NCBI GenBank assembly: GCA_014607495.2
Contig: CP053156.1
Location: 496,001-560,000 of the forward strand
Direction of reading: 5' to 3'
Length of the DNA stretch: 64,000 bases
Source: Carposina sasakii
Lineage: Eukaryota; Arthropoda; Insecta; Lepidoptera; Carposinidae
Of this stretch, positions 1 through 13,203 are shown piece by piece. Numbering within the stretch: the first letter of the stretch is position 1; every line of letters begins with the position of its first letter. The notes below the pieces were generated by a model. That model did no database searches and was not told the DNA's origin. It saw nothing but the letters and a program-made list of their open reading frames with translations. The translations under genes were made by a program, and so were the position numbers.

Positions 1-500
1 ACGTAGGCTAATAAGGGAATATAAAATTGTTCTAGTCGAAACCAATGATCTGTCAGTTTTCGGATAAGTTAGCAGCAAAATGCTTAACATATTTATCATT
101 GATAAAATTTATTGTACTTGATGAAATAACATCATCAAATCACAGTACATATTCAGGACTTTCAATATCGTCCACTAGAGACATTTCCTCTAAATAAGCC
201 GTAGCATCGTAGATTTCTGGAAGCTAGTGTTTCAACATATTTCCCCGGTGTGTTAGTAGGTAGGTACCCTAATATCGGGCTAGCGTAATCCGATTAGATT
301 TTAGAATCTAGAAGACCTAACTTAGGTCACAAAATGGGCTACAATATAAATAGTGTAAAAACCTTCATAGAAAAACGTACATAATCTAACCAAGATTATG
401 TACATTTTCTTTGATATTTATTGTATCTACTGTTTTACTTTTCTTAGGTTTTTATACATTCACGTTCAACATATTAGATGAATAATCACATCACTGTTCA
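1..500. other. Intergenic, AT-rich
   Basis: No gene, RNA or recognised element seen. Confidence 0.5.
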
Positions 501-504
501 ACAT

Positions 505-745
505 GGTAAAATCCATACTAATATTATAAATAGGAAAGTGTGTGTGTCTGTTAGTCCGTCTTTCGCGGCAAAACAGAGCGACGAATTGACAAGTGTAGAT
601 ATAGTTGAAGGGATGGAGAGTGACATAGGCTACTTTTTTTTCTCTTTCTAACCCCCACTTTCCTAAAATGGGGGGTGGAAGTTTGTACGGTGTTATAGCA
701 TTGTACTGAAGCGAAGCGAGGGCGGGCCACTGATACCTTGATTTT
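505..745 (+). repeat. Interspersed repeat (CCATACTAATATTATAAAT type)
   Basis: It begins CCATACTAATATTATAAATA and continues with GTGTGTGTCTGTTAGTCCG and ACATAGGCTAC, the word order of a very common lepidopteran repeat. A diverged relative lies at 25550-25760. Family name not assigned. Confidence 0.5.
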
Positions 746-2610
746 ATGTTCTGATTTTATCCATAAATGTGCTGTCAAAGATTACCAAGAGATTATGTAT
801 AGACTCATAAAAACTTTGACTTGAGAAAGTATTGCTACCTACTAACATTAGGAATAAATCATGAATAATTAATCAACAAGTTTTTCTGCACAAAAATGCT
901 CAGTCAACTCCCCCAATGCTTTAGTGAAATAAAATAAATGTTATGTGTGCCAATACTATCCTAACCTAAGAAGTAACGCTTAGGGGCGACAATATAAATG
1001 ATTGTAGCCATAAAATTGAGTAGTGACCCCGGGAACGATCCGTGAGAATGGAGGTGCAGTTAAATTCCCGCCAAAATTCCGACTCCATATTGGAATTTAT
1101 ACGATGCTCTGGGACTGGGAAAATTCTTAGGAAAACTTTTGACAGTGAAAAACATTAGATATTTGTATAATGGATGGGATGTTGTAGCTGTAAAAATATA
1201 TTCAAAGCGTGCCTTAAATTATATATAGGATTAAATAATATACCAAAGTAGATAAAAGTTATTTTTATTAAACCTATGTGAAATCGATAACCAGGTTTTA
1301 ATTTTGTTCTTATCTTCCGCGTGGATGTCGCGGTTTTGCTCAATATTAATGTTATTCTAAAAAAAAAAAACAAATCAAGAAACGAGAAAAATAACTTGAA
1401 GGTTTTTTCATGAAACATACAATTGTCCATAGGATCTATTTAATTCGTTCCGTAACAGAAAGAAACGAGCCGACACCTCTGCCAAAATGAAAAGACCCCT
1501 GATTTACGGCGGCCTGCGTTAAACCCGACACCGGATCTTATTAACATTACTTTTTATAACAACGAGCCCTAAATTGTAACAGTGTAGACTGAAATTTAAT
1601 TAAAACCTCTAGTTACGAGGTGTTAACTAGCGCCATTAAAATGTATGCTTGCTCGAGATTGCAGTTGTAGCGGATTTATTATGAATTTACAAGGTTTTTT
1701 TTTCACCGGGTGCTATGAATAATTTACTTGTAGAGCATAATATTTTTATTGCATGTCGGTTACTACAGCCATTTGTGCTTTATTACGTACTTGTGTCACA
1801 TCTTCCAACATTGTTTTGAACGAGGGTGAGTTTCATTAAATTAGTACTTCACCTTTGACTCGCTGGAATTGTTTTGTGTAATACTAGTGGGATGCAATTT
1901 TGCGAAAAAAATATGTGTGCTAAATCCTTTGTGTTGTTTAAGATTGCAAAGCAAGGCAACATGTTTTTGTACGTTTCGTAGTTTCTATAGTGCAAAAGTT
2001 AACAATAGGCCCTACAAACTATTCGGACTCCCGAATACCCTGGGCGGTGACCTGTTTCTTTTCTTAAGACCGTGTTATCTTCACACACCTCTTTTGTACT
2101 TATAGAATTTTTTGTGCTATCTTATTAACGCTTTACAAATAAGTGCATTGATCTTTAAAGATCGATCAGATCGATACTAAGTTTCTACTATGAATGGCTC
2201 TGATCTGTTATATCTAATAATAATAATATTTTAGACACCAAAATAACCCATTAAATGCCCAATTGAAACCCTGTCTGTAGCCTATAAGCCCTTAATCTGA
2301 CACTCCACTCCACAGGGCTCTTTTCTGCGCCTAGATTCCACCGTGAATGACAAGACGAGTGACGGCGCAATTAAAAGTTGCAAGCTCAGGCACACCGCCG
2401 CAAACATAATTAGGCAACATTTACTGTTGTTAAGTTCATTCTCATACTCGTGTATAGGCATGATAGTAACAACTTTCTGCTCTTGTACAGCCGCAGTGTA
2501 TGTACGCTTATTGCAGTTATAATCCTGAATTTATCTTTCTGTAAAGTTTTCCTTGTTAAATATGGTTGGTTGACTTAAGTATCTGGAATTAAGAATCAAA
2601 GGCGAGTGAA
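746..2610. other. Intergenic, no gene seen
   Basis: Only short open frames without family resemblance (for example 1869-2105). Nothing else recognised. Confidence 0.45.
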
Positions 2611-2616
2611 TCAGAG

Positions 2617-3004
2617 TATACAGGATGTTTTTTTGTGGCCACCTTTAACGAAGGGTACGTATTCTATACATGAAATAAAGTAAGTTTATGCCAAAAAAAA
2701 TGCTGGAAAAAAAAATTTTTTTTGAAAAAAATTTTTAAATTCCTTGATTGTGCGAAATTTATAGTGTCTAGTGTTTATGTTAGTTTTTTTATAGACAGAT
2801 ATTAATTATTTTTCGTGAAAAAATCCTGCTACGCGCGTCTATGTGCATTTATGCAGAAAAACGCAGTCTATTTACTCAACTTTGGACCCTAATATTTTGG
2901 AAACCAGACACTTCCCAGGTATGCTTCCATGGAGAAAAATGATCGTGATGATGAGGAGATTCCGTAGTTTTCGGGAACGTTGATGACCAAAAATCACCTG
3001 TATA
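2617..3004 (+). mobile_element. 390-bp inverted-end element, copy A
   Basis: It starts TATACAGGATG and ends ATCACCTGTATA. It is internally AT-rich, with GCGCGTCTATGTGCATTTAT and CCAGACACTTCCCAGGTATG. Other copies are at 3001-3406 (+), 23062-23452 (-) and 51770-52394 (-, interrupted). No ORF, so a non-autonomous DNA element is likely. Confidence 0.65.
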
Positions 3005-3406
3005 AAGGATGTTTTTTCGTTGCCACCCTTAACGAAAGGTACCTACTCGTACGTACTCTATACATCAAATAAAGTAAGTTTATGCCAAAAAAATGCTGGG
3101 AAAAGATGTAAATTTTTTGAAAAAAAAAAATATATATACTCGTAATATTCGGCGAATTTTATAGTGTCCAGTGTTTATACTAGTTTTTTCATAGACAGAT
3201 ATTAAATATTTCTCGTGAAAAAATCTTGCTATACGCATCTATGTGCATTTATGCAGAAAAACGCAGTCTATTTACTCAACTTTGGATCCTTATATCTTGG
3301 GAACCAGACACTTCCCAGGTATGCTTCCATGGAGAAAAATGATCGTGATGATGAGGAGATTCCATAGTTTTCGGGAACGTTGACGACCAAAAATCACCCT
3401 ATATAT
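3001..3406 (+). mobile_element. 390-bp inverted-end element, copy B, in tandem with copy A
   Basis: Same element in the same orientation, abutting copy A and sharing the TATA at the junction. It differs by scattered substitutions and an insertion near 3120-3150. Confidence 0.65.
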
Positions 3407-5028
3407 AAATGACTAGGTATGCTAACATCTCTATCATTTTTATAGAGTTTTCACACAAGGTTTTGTTGGTCCATTGGCCTGCGAGATATTAACATGGTAT
3501 ATCACAAGGCACACTACATTATATCCTTTCTCCGTGGTATTATTTTCTTTGGTGGTATTATGAGGTTCAACTTATCTACTATAGACCCACGTATTGTTTA
3601 AAAGTTCTGCAACAGTTAAATAAAATTTGAATGTATAGTTATATTATCTAGTATTTTCAGTAATATGTGTGAGTAAATATTTAGATACCTTTCACTAGTT
3701 TGAATAATATGACAGTAGAAACTTTGTGAGCTCTGTTCTGTTGTGCCTCAGATTTTAATATGACACTATTGTGATGAGTTTCACCACTTATAATTGGCTA
3801 ATGCTGCTCAGTCAACTTTTGTTAGTTGAAACTTCCTTTTGTGTTAGAGCAAACAGAATTTCCGTGAATTTAAATAGAAAATGTAGGTAGATAGGTACTT
3901 CAATAAATGTTTCAGTTAAAGTAATTTACAATGTGTAAGTAATTATTAATACCTATATGTCTAATCACAAGTTATAGCATATAGTAACCAAATACGTGGT
4001 TATATACGTAATTATTTACTGTGTATGTGTATTTGACAATTGTCTCCTGCAATTGCACTCAAATTGAGGGAAAACCTATGGAGAGAGTCTAGTATCTAAA
4101 CAGCCTATAGTATCAACTTAGGGTAGGTATTCGTAAATATAGGAAAGGCTCTTTGAGTCTATCACGGTTAGTCTTTGACAAATTACAGAAATTATCTCTC
4201 ACAATGTTATAACTCACTATGTATTAACTTTTGTCGAGTTTCCGTTTAGAATTTGCTTTGCATAAACGGGTTAATATTAGCTGAACATAGAGTTGTGAGA
4301 CCACATACAAGATATTGTAAGCAGTTGATTAACGATCGAGATATCCTGATGTATGTTGTATTACCTATATCTTCACACATTTTACCTATTTAATGTACAA
4401 AGCTCACTTGAAAGATAAAGATGATGCTGCCTCTATCTTGATCGTGTTTTAGAAAAAGACAGCATCAAATTTATATATTTATATACTTACATATAGGTAT
4501 TTATTCTTATTCTTTATTGTACACAAAACATAACAATAAATACAAAGAAATTTACAAAAGAAATGCATACAAAGGCGTGCTTATCTCTGTAAGAGATTTC
4601 TTCCAGCATACCAGAAAGCAAAGTGAGACCAATAGTTATAAAGGTAATAATGTGCAAAGAATGAAAACTAGGTAACTTTATAATAAACAAAAATAAAATG
4701 TTCATACGTAAATAGATACATACATACATCCATACAATCAAATAATAAAAGTACCTACATGTTAGACATAATAATAATACAGACTAGGAAATAAATAAAT
4801 AAAACTATAGGATTAGCAACAATTTTCAGCAAATAATTGTATTTCCTAAAATTGCAAAGCAGCCGATGTAGGATTTGCAATATTCAGAAAGCATTGTCTT
4901 TGTGTACCTGTAGGTACAAAACAAGAGTAGGTAAACACAAACAACCTGCTTCAATATTGCTCAACCCAAAAGTGTATATAATATAAATCGGTGTAGGAAC
5001 AGATTAAAACGACGACGTTGTACTTTTA
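3407..5028. other. Intergenic, AT-rich; holds one copy of the 44-nt hairpin family
   Basis: Apart from the hairpin at 4423-4466, no gene or element recognised. Confidence 0.4.
4423..4466 (-). repeat. 44-nt hairpin family, copy 1 (inverted orientation)
   Basis: It runs from GATGCTGCCTCTATCTTG to AGAAAAAGACAGCATC. Its reverse complement aligns with the copies at 38776, 41718 and 49301. The ends pair to form a stem. Confidence 0.6.
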
Positions 5029-5576
5029 TTAACTCTTTCAGTCTTGGTGGTTAGTGTCACTAACCACCTATTTCTGATTTTTTTAATTAAAATCTATGCC
5101 ATCTACTTATTATCGGTTGAACTATCATGAAAGTTCGATTCATGCTTGACAAGATACGACCGAATATACCGCCAAATGAAGAAATGACAACTCAATTTAG
5201 TTGAATTGAATATTGCACTTACGTAATTTTAAATGCGTGTTTTATTAAAAAAAATAACAGGTAAGTAAGTAAGCTTTTATCTTCAATGTTTTTTATTAAC
5301 TTTATTCTAATTTATTTGTTTTATATATATTTGCATGAAAGTACTATTGCTCTTAAGTTTTTTGCAGTGTATTCACATCGAAATGCATAAATCATCATTA
5401 ATAGTTTGTATCAATAGTCATGGTGGTTAGTGGCACTAACCACCTCATCTTTCGAAAACCTTTATAAATAATTTTTTTTTCCTACTTTTTATGACTTTTT
5501 TATTGTTAATAATGCTAAAACTTACATATATATGTTAAAAATATTCTTAATCTAAAAGCGTGACGGAAAGTGTTAA
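5029..5576. mobile_element. TTAA-flanked element (piggyBac-like, non-autonomous)
   Basis: TTAA CTCTTTCAGTC at the left and GACGGAAAGTG TTAA at the right form imperfect inverted ends with the TTAA duplication typical of piggyBac. Near the left end and again at 5422-5444 lies a 23-bp palindrome, GGTGGTTAGTG-N-CACTAACCACC. No transposase. Confidence 0.6.
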
Positions 5577-6612
5577 AATATTTTTATATAACATAAGTAA
5601 GCGGGTACCTAATACTATATAGCCTTCCCGGGGCGGCCTACCTAGCTTACCTATTAAGCATATCAAAATTAGATCTGCAAGTATACCTACCTACGTAGGT
5701 ACCTACTATAACCTAGTCTGCTTGGTGTATTTTATTTTTGTAAGTTACAAGAATGCAGGCGCCCTGCCGCCGCCGCCTCGCCGCGTCGCGTAATTTCAAA
5801 ACCCAATTTTACAATATTTTTCTTTTTTATTGCTTCACTTGTATCTGTTTTGACTTTTTATTTAACTTCGCCGCACCCGTGATCCATCAATCGGAACCAA
5901 TTCCGACTGAATGATGAGCAAGCAGGGGAATATTATTTTGCAAGCTTAATTCTTGCTATCCACAGAAAAGTGCGGGTTTAAAATAAATATGTCTTCATTA
6001 GGTAGGTATGAGTATTATTTTCTATGTTATCTTTACCTGGCTAGGTAGGTGTTGTGAATCGATATCATAGATAATCAAGTCACCAAGCAAACCAAATAAC
6101 AATAGGCACTCGGACTCGACGTAACGAGAATCGACGTAAAGGGAATAAATCTAAAAAATATCGGTGCTACTATAAACCGCGTGTAAAGTTTTAAAAATAT
6201 TATTAAGGCAAATAAGATAATCTATGGAGAAAATCTTCTAAATCTATCTATTGTATATTATATTATTATTACATATAATAAAATTGTAACGGATCGATGT
6301 TTGTGCACGCTAATCTCAGATTGCGGGCGTCGACTAGACAAAAATTGTACACTTGCGTAAATCAATGAAATAACTAGCAACAAAAAATGATGAGAAATAA
6401 ATAAGGAACTGCAGAAAGCAGCGAACTCGCTTTCCATCAGTGGACTTTTACCCTATTTGGGAGATCACCCAACATCTTTCCGAATTCCTTTGCGAATTAG
6501 CAGACGAACTTCTTTATTGGAGCATAAATGATTGGTCTTTCAGTAAACAAACTAATGTACTTTTGGTAAATCCACCTTATATTTTAATTCTGATTTTACC
6601 TACCTCTTCCTT
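5577..6612. other. Intergenic, no gene seen
   Basis: Includes a short GC-rich patch near 5760-5795 (CGCCGCCGCCTCGCCGCGTC) without an ORF. Nothing else recognised. Confidence 0.4.
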
Positions 6613-6619
6613 TTCTTCG

Positions 6620-6895
6620 TTCTTCTATGCTGCTCTGGGAGTGAAAAAAAAACATATAGTACTATAGCTGCTTCTCTTCCCGGGCATAGTGTACCTACAA
6701 GTCAGTAGAGGGTCAAGAGGGTCTTGGTGTTTTGTAGGCGATAGGTTGACCACCTGTGACTACTAACCAAACTTGTACATCTCAACTATACCCTCAAAAT
6801 TGGTCAGAAGTGGCACCACGTGGTTCTAACGGCCCTTGGTGCTCTGCCTACCCCATAAGGGAAAAAGGCGTGATTATATGTATGTATGTATGTAT
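6620..6895 (+). mobile_element. 275-bp short interspersed element, copy 1
   Basis: It starts TTCTTCTATGCTGCTCTGGG, contains GAGGGTCTTGGTGTTTTGTA and ends GGCGTGATTATATG(TATG)n. Copies at 53152-53424 and 61546-61812 begin at the same base, so the unit is defined rather than randomly truncated. Confidence 0.65.
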
Positions 6896-6918
6896 ATATA
6901 TTCTACCTACCTTTCCTA

Positions 6919-6964
6919 TATACAGGATGTAACAGAAAGGGTAAAAGGTGGAGTAACCCTGTAT
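6919..6964. repeat. 46-bp miniature of the TATACAGGGTGTAAC inverted-repeat family
   Basis: TATACAGGATGTAACAGAAA at the left and AACCCTGTATA at the right, with almost no internal sequence. It appears to be an internally deleted relative of the 260-bp elements at 26571 and 57412. Confidence 0.5.
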
Positions 6965-7860
6965 ACAATTTTGCTTGCCATTTTAAAAGTTCACTAAAAA
7001 TACTTAATACCTACTTACTTAATATGTTTTCAATACATGCATAATAATACAAAAAAAAATACTTAGATATCCAGGGCATTCATAGATATTATTTGAAACA
7101 ATAACTATAGGCTTTACCTTAGAATAGTACCTAAGTAGTTTAATTTCAGTTACTTAATAAATTGTATGGATAAAATAAGAAATTTTATGACTCTTACCAA
7201 TACAATATATAAACCTAAAAGTATCTACCTAACAATATATGTACTTAAATCCTTAAAAAAATGCGAAAATGATTTACTAAGTAATCCGTGGACTCTAAAA
7301 AGACAACGCTTTATATTTCAGGATTATTAAGTTTAATTGGTTTCGGCTACTAGATCCATTTCTCCCTTATTTCAGATTGTTCGCTCTCTTTGCAAGCCTA
7401 CGAGTATCTCCGTATTTTAATTAAAAATTAAGCAAATTTATTTTCTACCTAATTATAATATTGCAAAGTTGCTAACTTAAGTCTGACTATAATTAATTAC
7501 TCGTTATCTTTAACTTCTTAAATGGAAATTAATTGATAAAATATGCTTAGGTAGACAATATTGAGTAGGGTGAAGGGTACCGATTCCATTGTGTAAGAAA
7601 ATGCTGTTCTAAAGTTCGTTGGTCCTGCGCCTGATCTCACCTCATCACCAGTCCGGTGCGGTCGTCAGTCCCATCGGGCTATGAAAGTAAAGACATTCTA
7701 GAGATTGCACCTATGTTTGCGAACCCACGTCTTGTGCACTAAAATATAACCTACGTAGATGGATAATCTCCGCTGGTCTGGAGGATTGTATACTACAAGG
7801 CAGTAATGTCCGTCCGTCCTCCGTGAATTATTTGAAAGATTTGGAATCTGCTTTGACTAG
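6965..7860. other. Intergenic, AT-rich
   Basis: No gene or recognised element. Confidence 0.4.
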
Positions 7861-7862
7861 GT

Positions 7863-8092
7863 ATAAATAATAATAAATAATAAATATTCACACACCACAC
7901 TAAGATCCCTAAGGTCTTGTGTCGTGGGTACTAAGCAACGGTATATAAATACATAGATAAGTATAGAAACATCCATGACTCGGAAACAAACATTGATATT
8001 CATCATATCAATGTTTGCACCTACCGGGATTCGAACCCAGGACCTATGGCGTTGCAGGAAGGGTCACTACCTACTAGACCAGTCGGCCGTCA
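7863..8092 (-). mobile_element. tRNA-headed SINE
   Basis: On the minus strand it starts near TTGACGGCCGACTGGTCTAG (A-box-like GGTCTAGTAGG) and has a clear pol III B box (GGTTCGAATCC) near 8029-8039. It has a non-tRNA body and a 3' tail of (ATTATTT)n at 7867-7890. This is the head, body and tail order of a SINE. Confidence 0.75.
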
Positions 8093-10466
8093 AAACGTTA
8101 AACTTACTACCCACGTTTGTATGCTTACATACATAAATAATGTTATTTATTTGTTTCAGGTTATTGGAGACTTCTCCATCAATCCACGGTATCTATCTAC
8201 CTATATAGAATTCTGAACATGTAAGTAGGTACACATTATTTTTTAGAACGCTTTTCGTATCCTCATACCTTTCCTTTCTTCATAACATTATCATTATAGT
8301 AACAGTATTATAATAAAAGCAATAAAATAGAAGCAGGATCTTACAGGAGCATGTTTTATGAATGAGTCCAGGAGACGATGCTCACAGTCATGACACAACC
8401 TCAAAATTGAATAGGTACTTAAATATTTTATTTAAAATTAAATTAATGATTCCAGAATCACATTATTTTATCTTACGACGACGTGGGCTAGGGGTTTATC
8501 CCTTTTAAACGTGTAGGTAAAGTAAGCAACCCCTATCTTTCATCCGTCAAGTACCAACCCTAAACCTCAAGTAAGAACATACTTTTGTATACTTAAATTG
8601 TAATTTTCCTAATGGCAACATCAGTAGGTAGGTAGTTTACATTCCACCCTTATTATCCCTCATGGGTATGCGGGAAAATACCTGCTAGACTAGAATTAGG
8701 GTGGTACGTAGGTATTACCTAGGTACTTAAATTATATAATAGGTATTACATAAATAACGGGTGTAAATAAGTGACAGCCGGGCAAATATTGATATGCTGG
8801 TTCTCAAGCAAAGACTACCGAAAATGATAAATTTCAGAACCAAAATTGTCTTTGTTTATTTAGGCCTTAGATAATGCCCTAAAAACGAGGTTTTAAACAG
8901 CACATGCTTTACAAAAAAGTTGCGGTCAATTAAGTTCAAATACTGATTAATTCTAATGGAGAGTCACAAGACTAAGTGATCTAAAATGCAATAATCACAC
9001 AATAACCGATAATCCCATTTAGCGAGTCACAGGATCGCCCGATACAATTGGGATGTTTACAGTTTTTTATTTGTATTAAGGTAGGTATATCGAAATATCA
9101 TAAATTTGAAGAAACATTTGCGAAAGAAAAACTTCGCTAGCGTGAAAACTTTACAGGATATAACGATTTAAAAATCACAATTTTAGACTTGCCAAAAAAC
9201 GCTCCATACAAACGGCTACCACAATTATGACGTCAATCTTTCAGCAACTTGTATACGCGTAAAAGAACTTTTGCGTTTATAAAGGTAAAAAGTTGTTGTA
9301 AATGATGCAGGTGGACATGTAATGTAATTTTCAATTAATTTCACATTTGAAAAATGGAGTTGCCCACTTACCTTTGAAGGCACTTTGGACACTTAATCAA
9401 ATTGTAATTTTACAGATAGGTATGATTTTGATGATTAATATTCTGATAAGCATATATTTCATTAAAGTTCAACCATAGTAGGTAAACATCACAAAATTGT
9501 ATATCCTGAATTCCATAACACTGTCATATACTAACTCTACATAATGGTACTAGGTAGTTCAGCATTACAGTATTTGCCTGGCTGTCACTCAGGGCCTGTG
9601 CCTATCACGTGACGACTTAAAAGGTTAGGTAACTGGTGAAAAGCAAGTGCGTGATTTACACATTTCTACCCAACCTCCTTGAGTATATTCCCAAATGGAT
9701 CCATTAGGGTCTAACTGTAATAATACAAAATTATAAAAACTACGTTCACTGAGAAATTGCCCATGTTTTTTAATATTTTAATATTATCTCCGTAAATGTG
9801 CGTTCGGGCGTTTATTTAATTTTGAGTAAACACTATAATGATGACGTGAAATAATTCGTAGCATTTCAGGCTCCAAAAATAACTGTGCATGTTCTCTGTA
9901 GCAATTCATTAACACAAATTCCCCAGTGACACCTTGAATCGCCGTGTCACATGTGTCATCCGAGGCTTTTCGTCAATTCAGTTGAAAACATACAATTTTT
10001 CAGACCCACAGGTCAGACGGGTCACAGTCGTTTTATGTCGGAATTGTAAGACTTTGTTCGTTTTAAAACCCCCAAATCTAAGATAATTACTGAATAGTAT
10101 ATTCATACAGTAAGATCTAATATGGGTTCTTAAGACCGTTTGGTGTTAGAGGAATGATACAGCTTCATTAGTTTGTCATTCAAGGTTTTAACCGACAAAG
10201 TCCTAACTAAAGCTCAAAGTACTTTTTGTACCTACTGATCGAAAGCGGTGGTCTGATTATCATGAAAGACCTATAATTTTAGGTGCTGGTCAGTTTTAAT
10301 TAGGGAGGTAGGTAGGTACCTACCTAGTTTTGTTTATGTACTACTGTATCATTAAGTTTGATTTGATAGTTACGCAAATACCTACGATGACTCTAAAAAT
10401 GATTAAACTTGCACTATTTCTAGTGAATAAATAGAAACAAAACTTTAGTAGGTTTCTTTAGTCGAC
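8093..10466. other. Intergenic, no gene seen
   Basis: AT-rich with scattered TAGG/CCTA simple repeats. No element recognised. Confidence 0.4.
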
Positions 10467-10972
10467 CAGTGTTGGCAACCTAGAATGATGCGCTGATCGT
10501 ACCAGGGGCGTAAAATTATCGTACCTGACGAAAAATTATCGTATACTTTTGAACGACATAAAAAAAACGTTAATTATTAATAAAAATAGATATTATTACG
10601 AACTTATATTGCGCTCAGCCGCTCGTCATGTCCTTTTTCGAATTTTATGATTTTCACATGGGTACATTGCGTACAAATGGCGCGAAAATTTGTGTGTTTT
10701 AAAAGTTTTACAAAAATAAAATGGCTCCAAAGTTGATCAGTCGATTATTAAATTTATTCATGAACACATAAAATTGACAAAATATGTAATATTCAACGAG
10801 ATATATATTTATATATTTCTTATCTATATATGAGTGAACGAAACTATCGAAATCCATTACAATTCGAAAATTATCGTACATTTGTGTACGATAATGAATC
10901 GCAATCGTACATCGTACGCTGGTATCAAATTATCGTGCATGTACGATAATTATCGTACGGTTGCCAACACTG
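10467..10972. mobile_element. 506-bp hAT-like non-autonomous element
   Basis: Perfect inverted ends CAGTGTTGGCAACC and GGTTGCCAACACTG, flanked on both sides by GTCGAC. Inside, the word TTATCGTAC recurs in both orientations, most densely near the right end. No transposase; hAT assignment is by the end motif only. Confidence 0.65.
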
Positions 10973-11268
10973 GTCGACATACCTATAGCCGGCAGGGCAC
11001 GCTAGGTTATGCTGCAGCATCCACTTCACAATATGCCGTAGCAACCTGCTGAAAGCAAAGCCACTCTACCATCAACCAGGCGCAAGCCTTTAGACATAGA
11101 GTAGATAGGTAGGTATCTTGTGTAAATCGTTCCTACTTATAGGTAAAACATTAAACGTATGGTAATTATTATAATCTTGAGCTTAAATTGCAATTTTATT
11201 GTACTTGGTAGATATCTAATCGACCCGAGTAGAGTTGTTATCCGCTCTGAGCGCAAATTAAATAACGT

Positions 11269-11355
11269 AGGGTAAAACTGGTACCTATTAGGTACCCGAG
11301 CCATTTTACGAGTGATGCGTGACGAAGAAAACTCCTTTGTTCAGTGCATTCCTCC
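11269..11355 (+). repeat. About 87-bp repeat, copy 1 of 2
   Basis: It shares AGGGTAAAACTGGTACCTAT and then GAGTGATGCGTGACGAAGAA with 14912-15008; the two differ by a small insertion. Confidence 0.6.
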
Positions 11356-12100
11356 CCGTTCATCCCTGCCCGTTTGTTTCAAATTCGTTAGTAAAATTCT
11401 CATCTTTTGTTGCCGGTCATTCAATCTACAATGAATCCTGCTCTCATTAAATGCGGAGTTTACAATGTTTAAGAGTTTTCCGATAAATAAAATGTAAATT
11501 TACCTAAAAGTTTTGCAAAAAAATCTTTGGTCCCAGACCGAGCTCTGCATAACGTCAGTGAGGTGCAAACACTATTTTTGTAGCCCGGAGCAGCTTCCAA
11601 TTAAAAGCCTTTAAAATTTCTTTTTCCCTTGCTACTTTCTATGAAACCAAATAAATATTTTCTGACTGTTCTGGTTTTTATTTTAGTTTAACCAAGCCTT
11701 TTACTTAACGAAATTAATACCTAAGTATTTAAATTTTTGCATATTTATTATGTAAAGCCTTTTATTCTTATTTCGCATACTTAGATAATAAAAAAAAATG
11801 CGAGATGAGGGAATAAAAAATAAAGATTTGTAAATGGATGGAGATTCACCTCGGCAAGTTTCAGCGAGTGTAATAAAATCGATGAGCGAATTTGCATGGG
11901 ACAAAGTACTCAAACTTTTAATATAGCTATGTTGGGACCATTCTTTTTTTAAAAGACTGAAGCGTTAGGCTCATCCGACGTTCTTTTTTCACATCACACC
12001 AGTTTATTGCTTTTCAGTTAACTGGATCCACACAGATGCAAAAGAGAATGCCTTCGGGATAATTTAACATGAATTTAGGGACAGTAAACCTAAGTAGATA
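11356..12100. other. Intergenic, no gene seen
   Basis: Nothing recognised. Confidence 0.4.
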
Positions 12101-12106
12101 CGAGTC

Positions 12107-12345
12107 CTTTTTACCCGACTGCGCGACTCAAAAGAGCGATATTGTGTTTAACAGCCTATGTATGTATGTATGTATGTATGTATATATGTATGTTCCTTTG
12201 AAGCACTACATAGACCAAACGCCTCGACCGATTTTTATGATTCATACGTCAATCGATTCCTCTTAGTCCGGGGAGTGTCATGATGTTAGTGAAAATTCAA
12301 TATGGCGACTACTGGACGCCATTTTGTTAAGATGAAAAAAATTAA
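12107..12345 (+). repeat. Interspersed repeat with (GTAT)n microsatellite
   Basis: ACCCGACTGCGCGACTC is followed by (TATG)n at 12158-12192 and CTCGACCGATTTTTATGATT. The ACCCGACTGC word also opens the inverted-end element at 12590. Confidence 0.45.
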
Positions 12346-13130
12346 AGTCGACAAACTATATCGAGTGGGGTATCGTTGAATAGGTATTTAAAAATCATTT
12401 TTAAGTTTCTCTCAACATTTTTCGATTTGACCAACCGTTTAGGATCTATATCGATTGAAAGTTGCGTAACAACCATTCTCACATATAAGTTTTCAGACAG
12501 CAGCAAGACGAAAACTTCTTGCCGAGCATGTTGAGCACGTTTCATGAAGCGTACCTATTAGTAGCTGGGTACTCATAACAAAAAGTATAAAATAAAAAAA
12601 CATAATTTAAAAAATCCAAAAACCCGACTGCTTAAAAAAGAAGAAGACAGTTTTTTTAACCGACTTCAAAAAGAGAGGTTATCAATTCGTCTGTATGTTT
12701 TTTTTTTTATTTTTTTTATTTATTTTTTTATTTTTTATGTGTGTTACCTCAGAACTCCGTCATTTATGAACCGATTTCAATTTTTTTTAAATAGTTGGTA
12801 ATGGTATACTTCCAGGTTGGTCCCATATTCACCATATCAGGATCTGATGATGGGATCTTGGAGAAATCGAGGGCAATCCTCGAATATTGTAGGCACATGT
12901 AGTCTGTTTTTATACTTTTACTGAGCGTTTTGGTCACCTACATATAAAACATAACATCTGATGATGGAATCTCTAAGGAATCTAGGGATATCCTCAAATA
13001 TAAAAGGCACGAGTAGTCCGTTTTTAGATTTTTATAGAGAATTTTGGTCAGCTACACATAATATAAAGGAAACGAGGGTCTGATGATGGAGCCGCCGAAA
13101 AACAGATAGTGGAACTTTTTAGTAACAAAA

Positions 13131-13195
13131 TCCCCCTATGGCAGGGGGGCCTACGTCCAGTAATGGACTGCAATAGGCTTATGAAGATGAAGTTA
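13131..13195 (+). mobile_element. LINE 3'-tail fragment
   Basis: GGCCTACGTCCAGTAATGGA then CTGCAATAGGCTTATGAAGA: the usual end of a lepidopteran LINE (YVQQW-type coding end followed by ATGATG tail). Compare 54043, 58225 and 61834. Confidence 0.45.
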
Positions 13196-13203
13196 ATTGT
13201 GTT

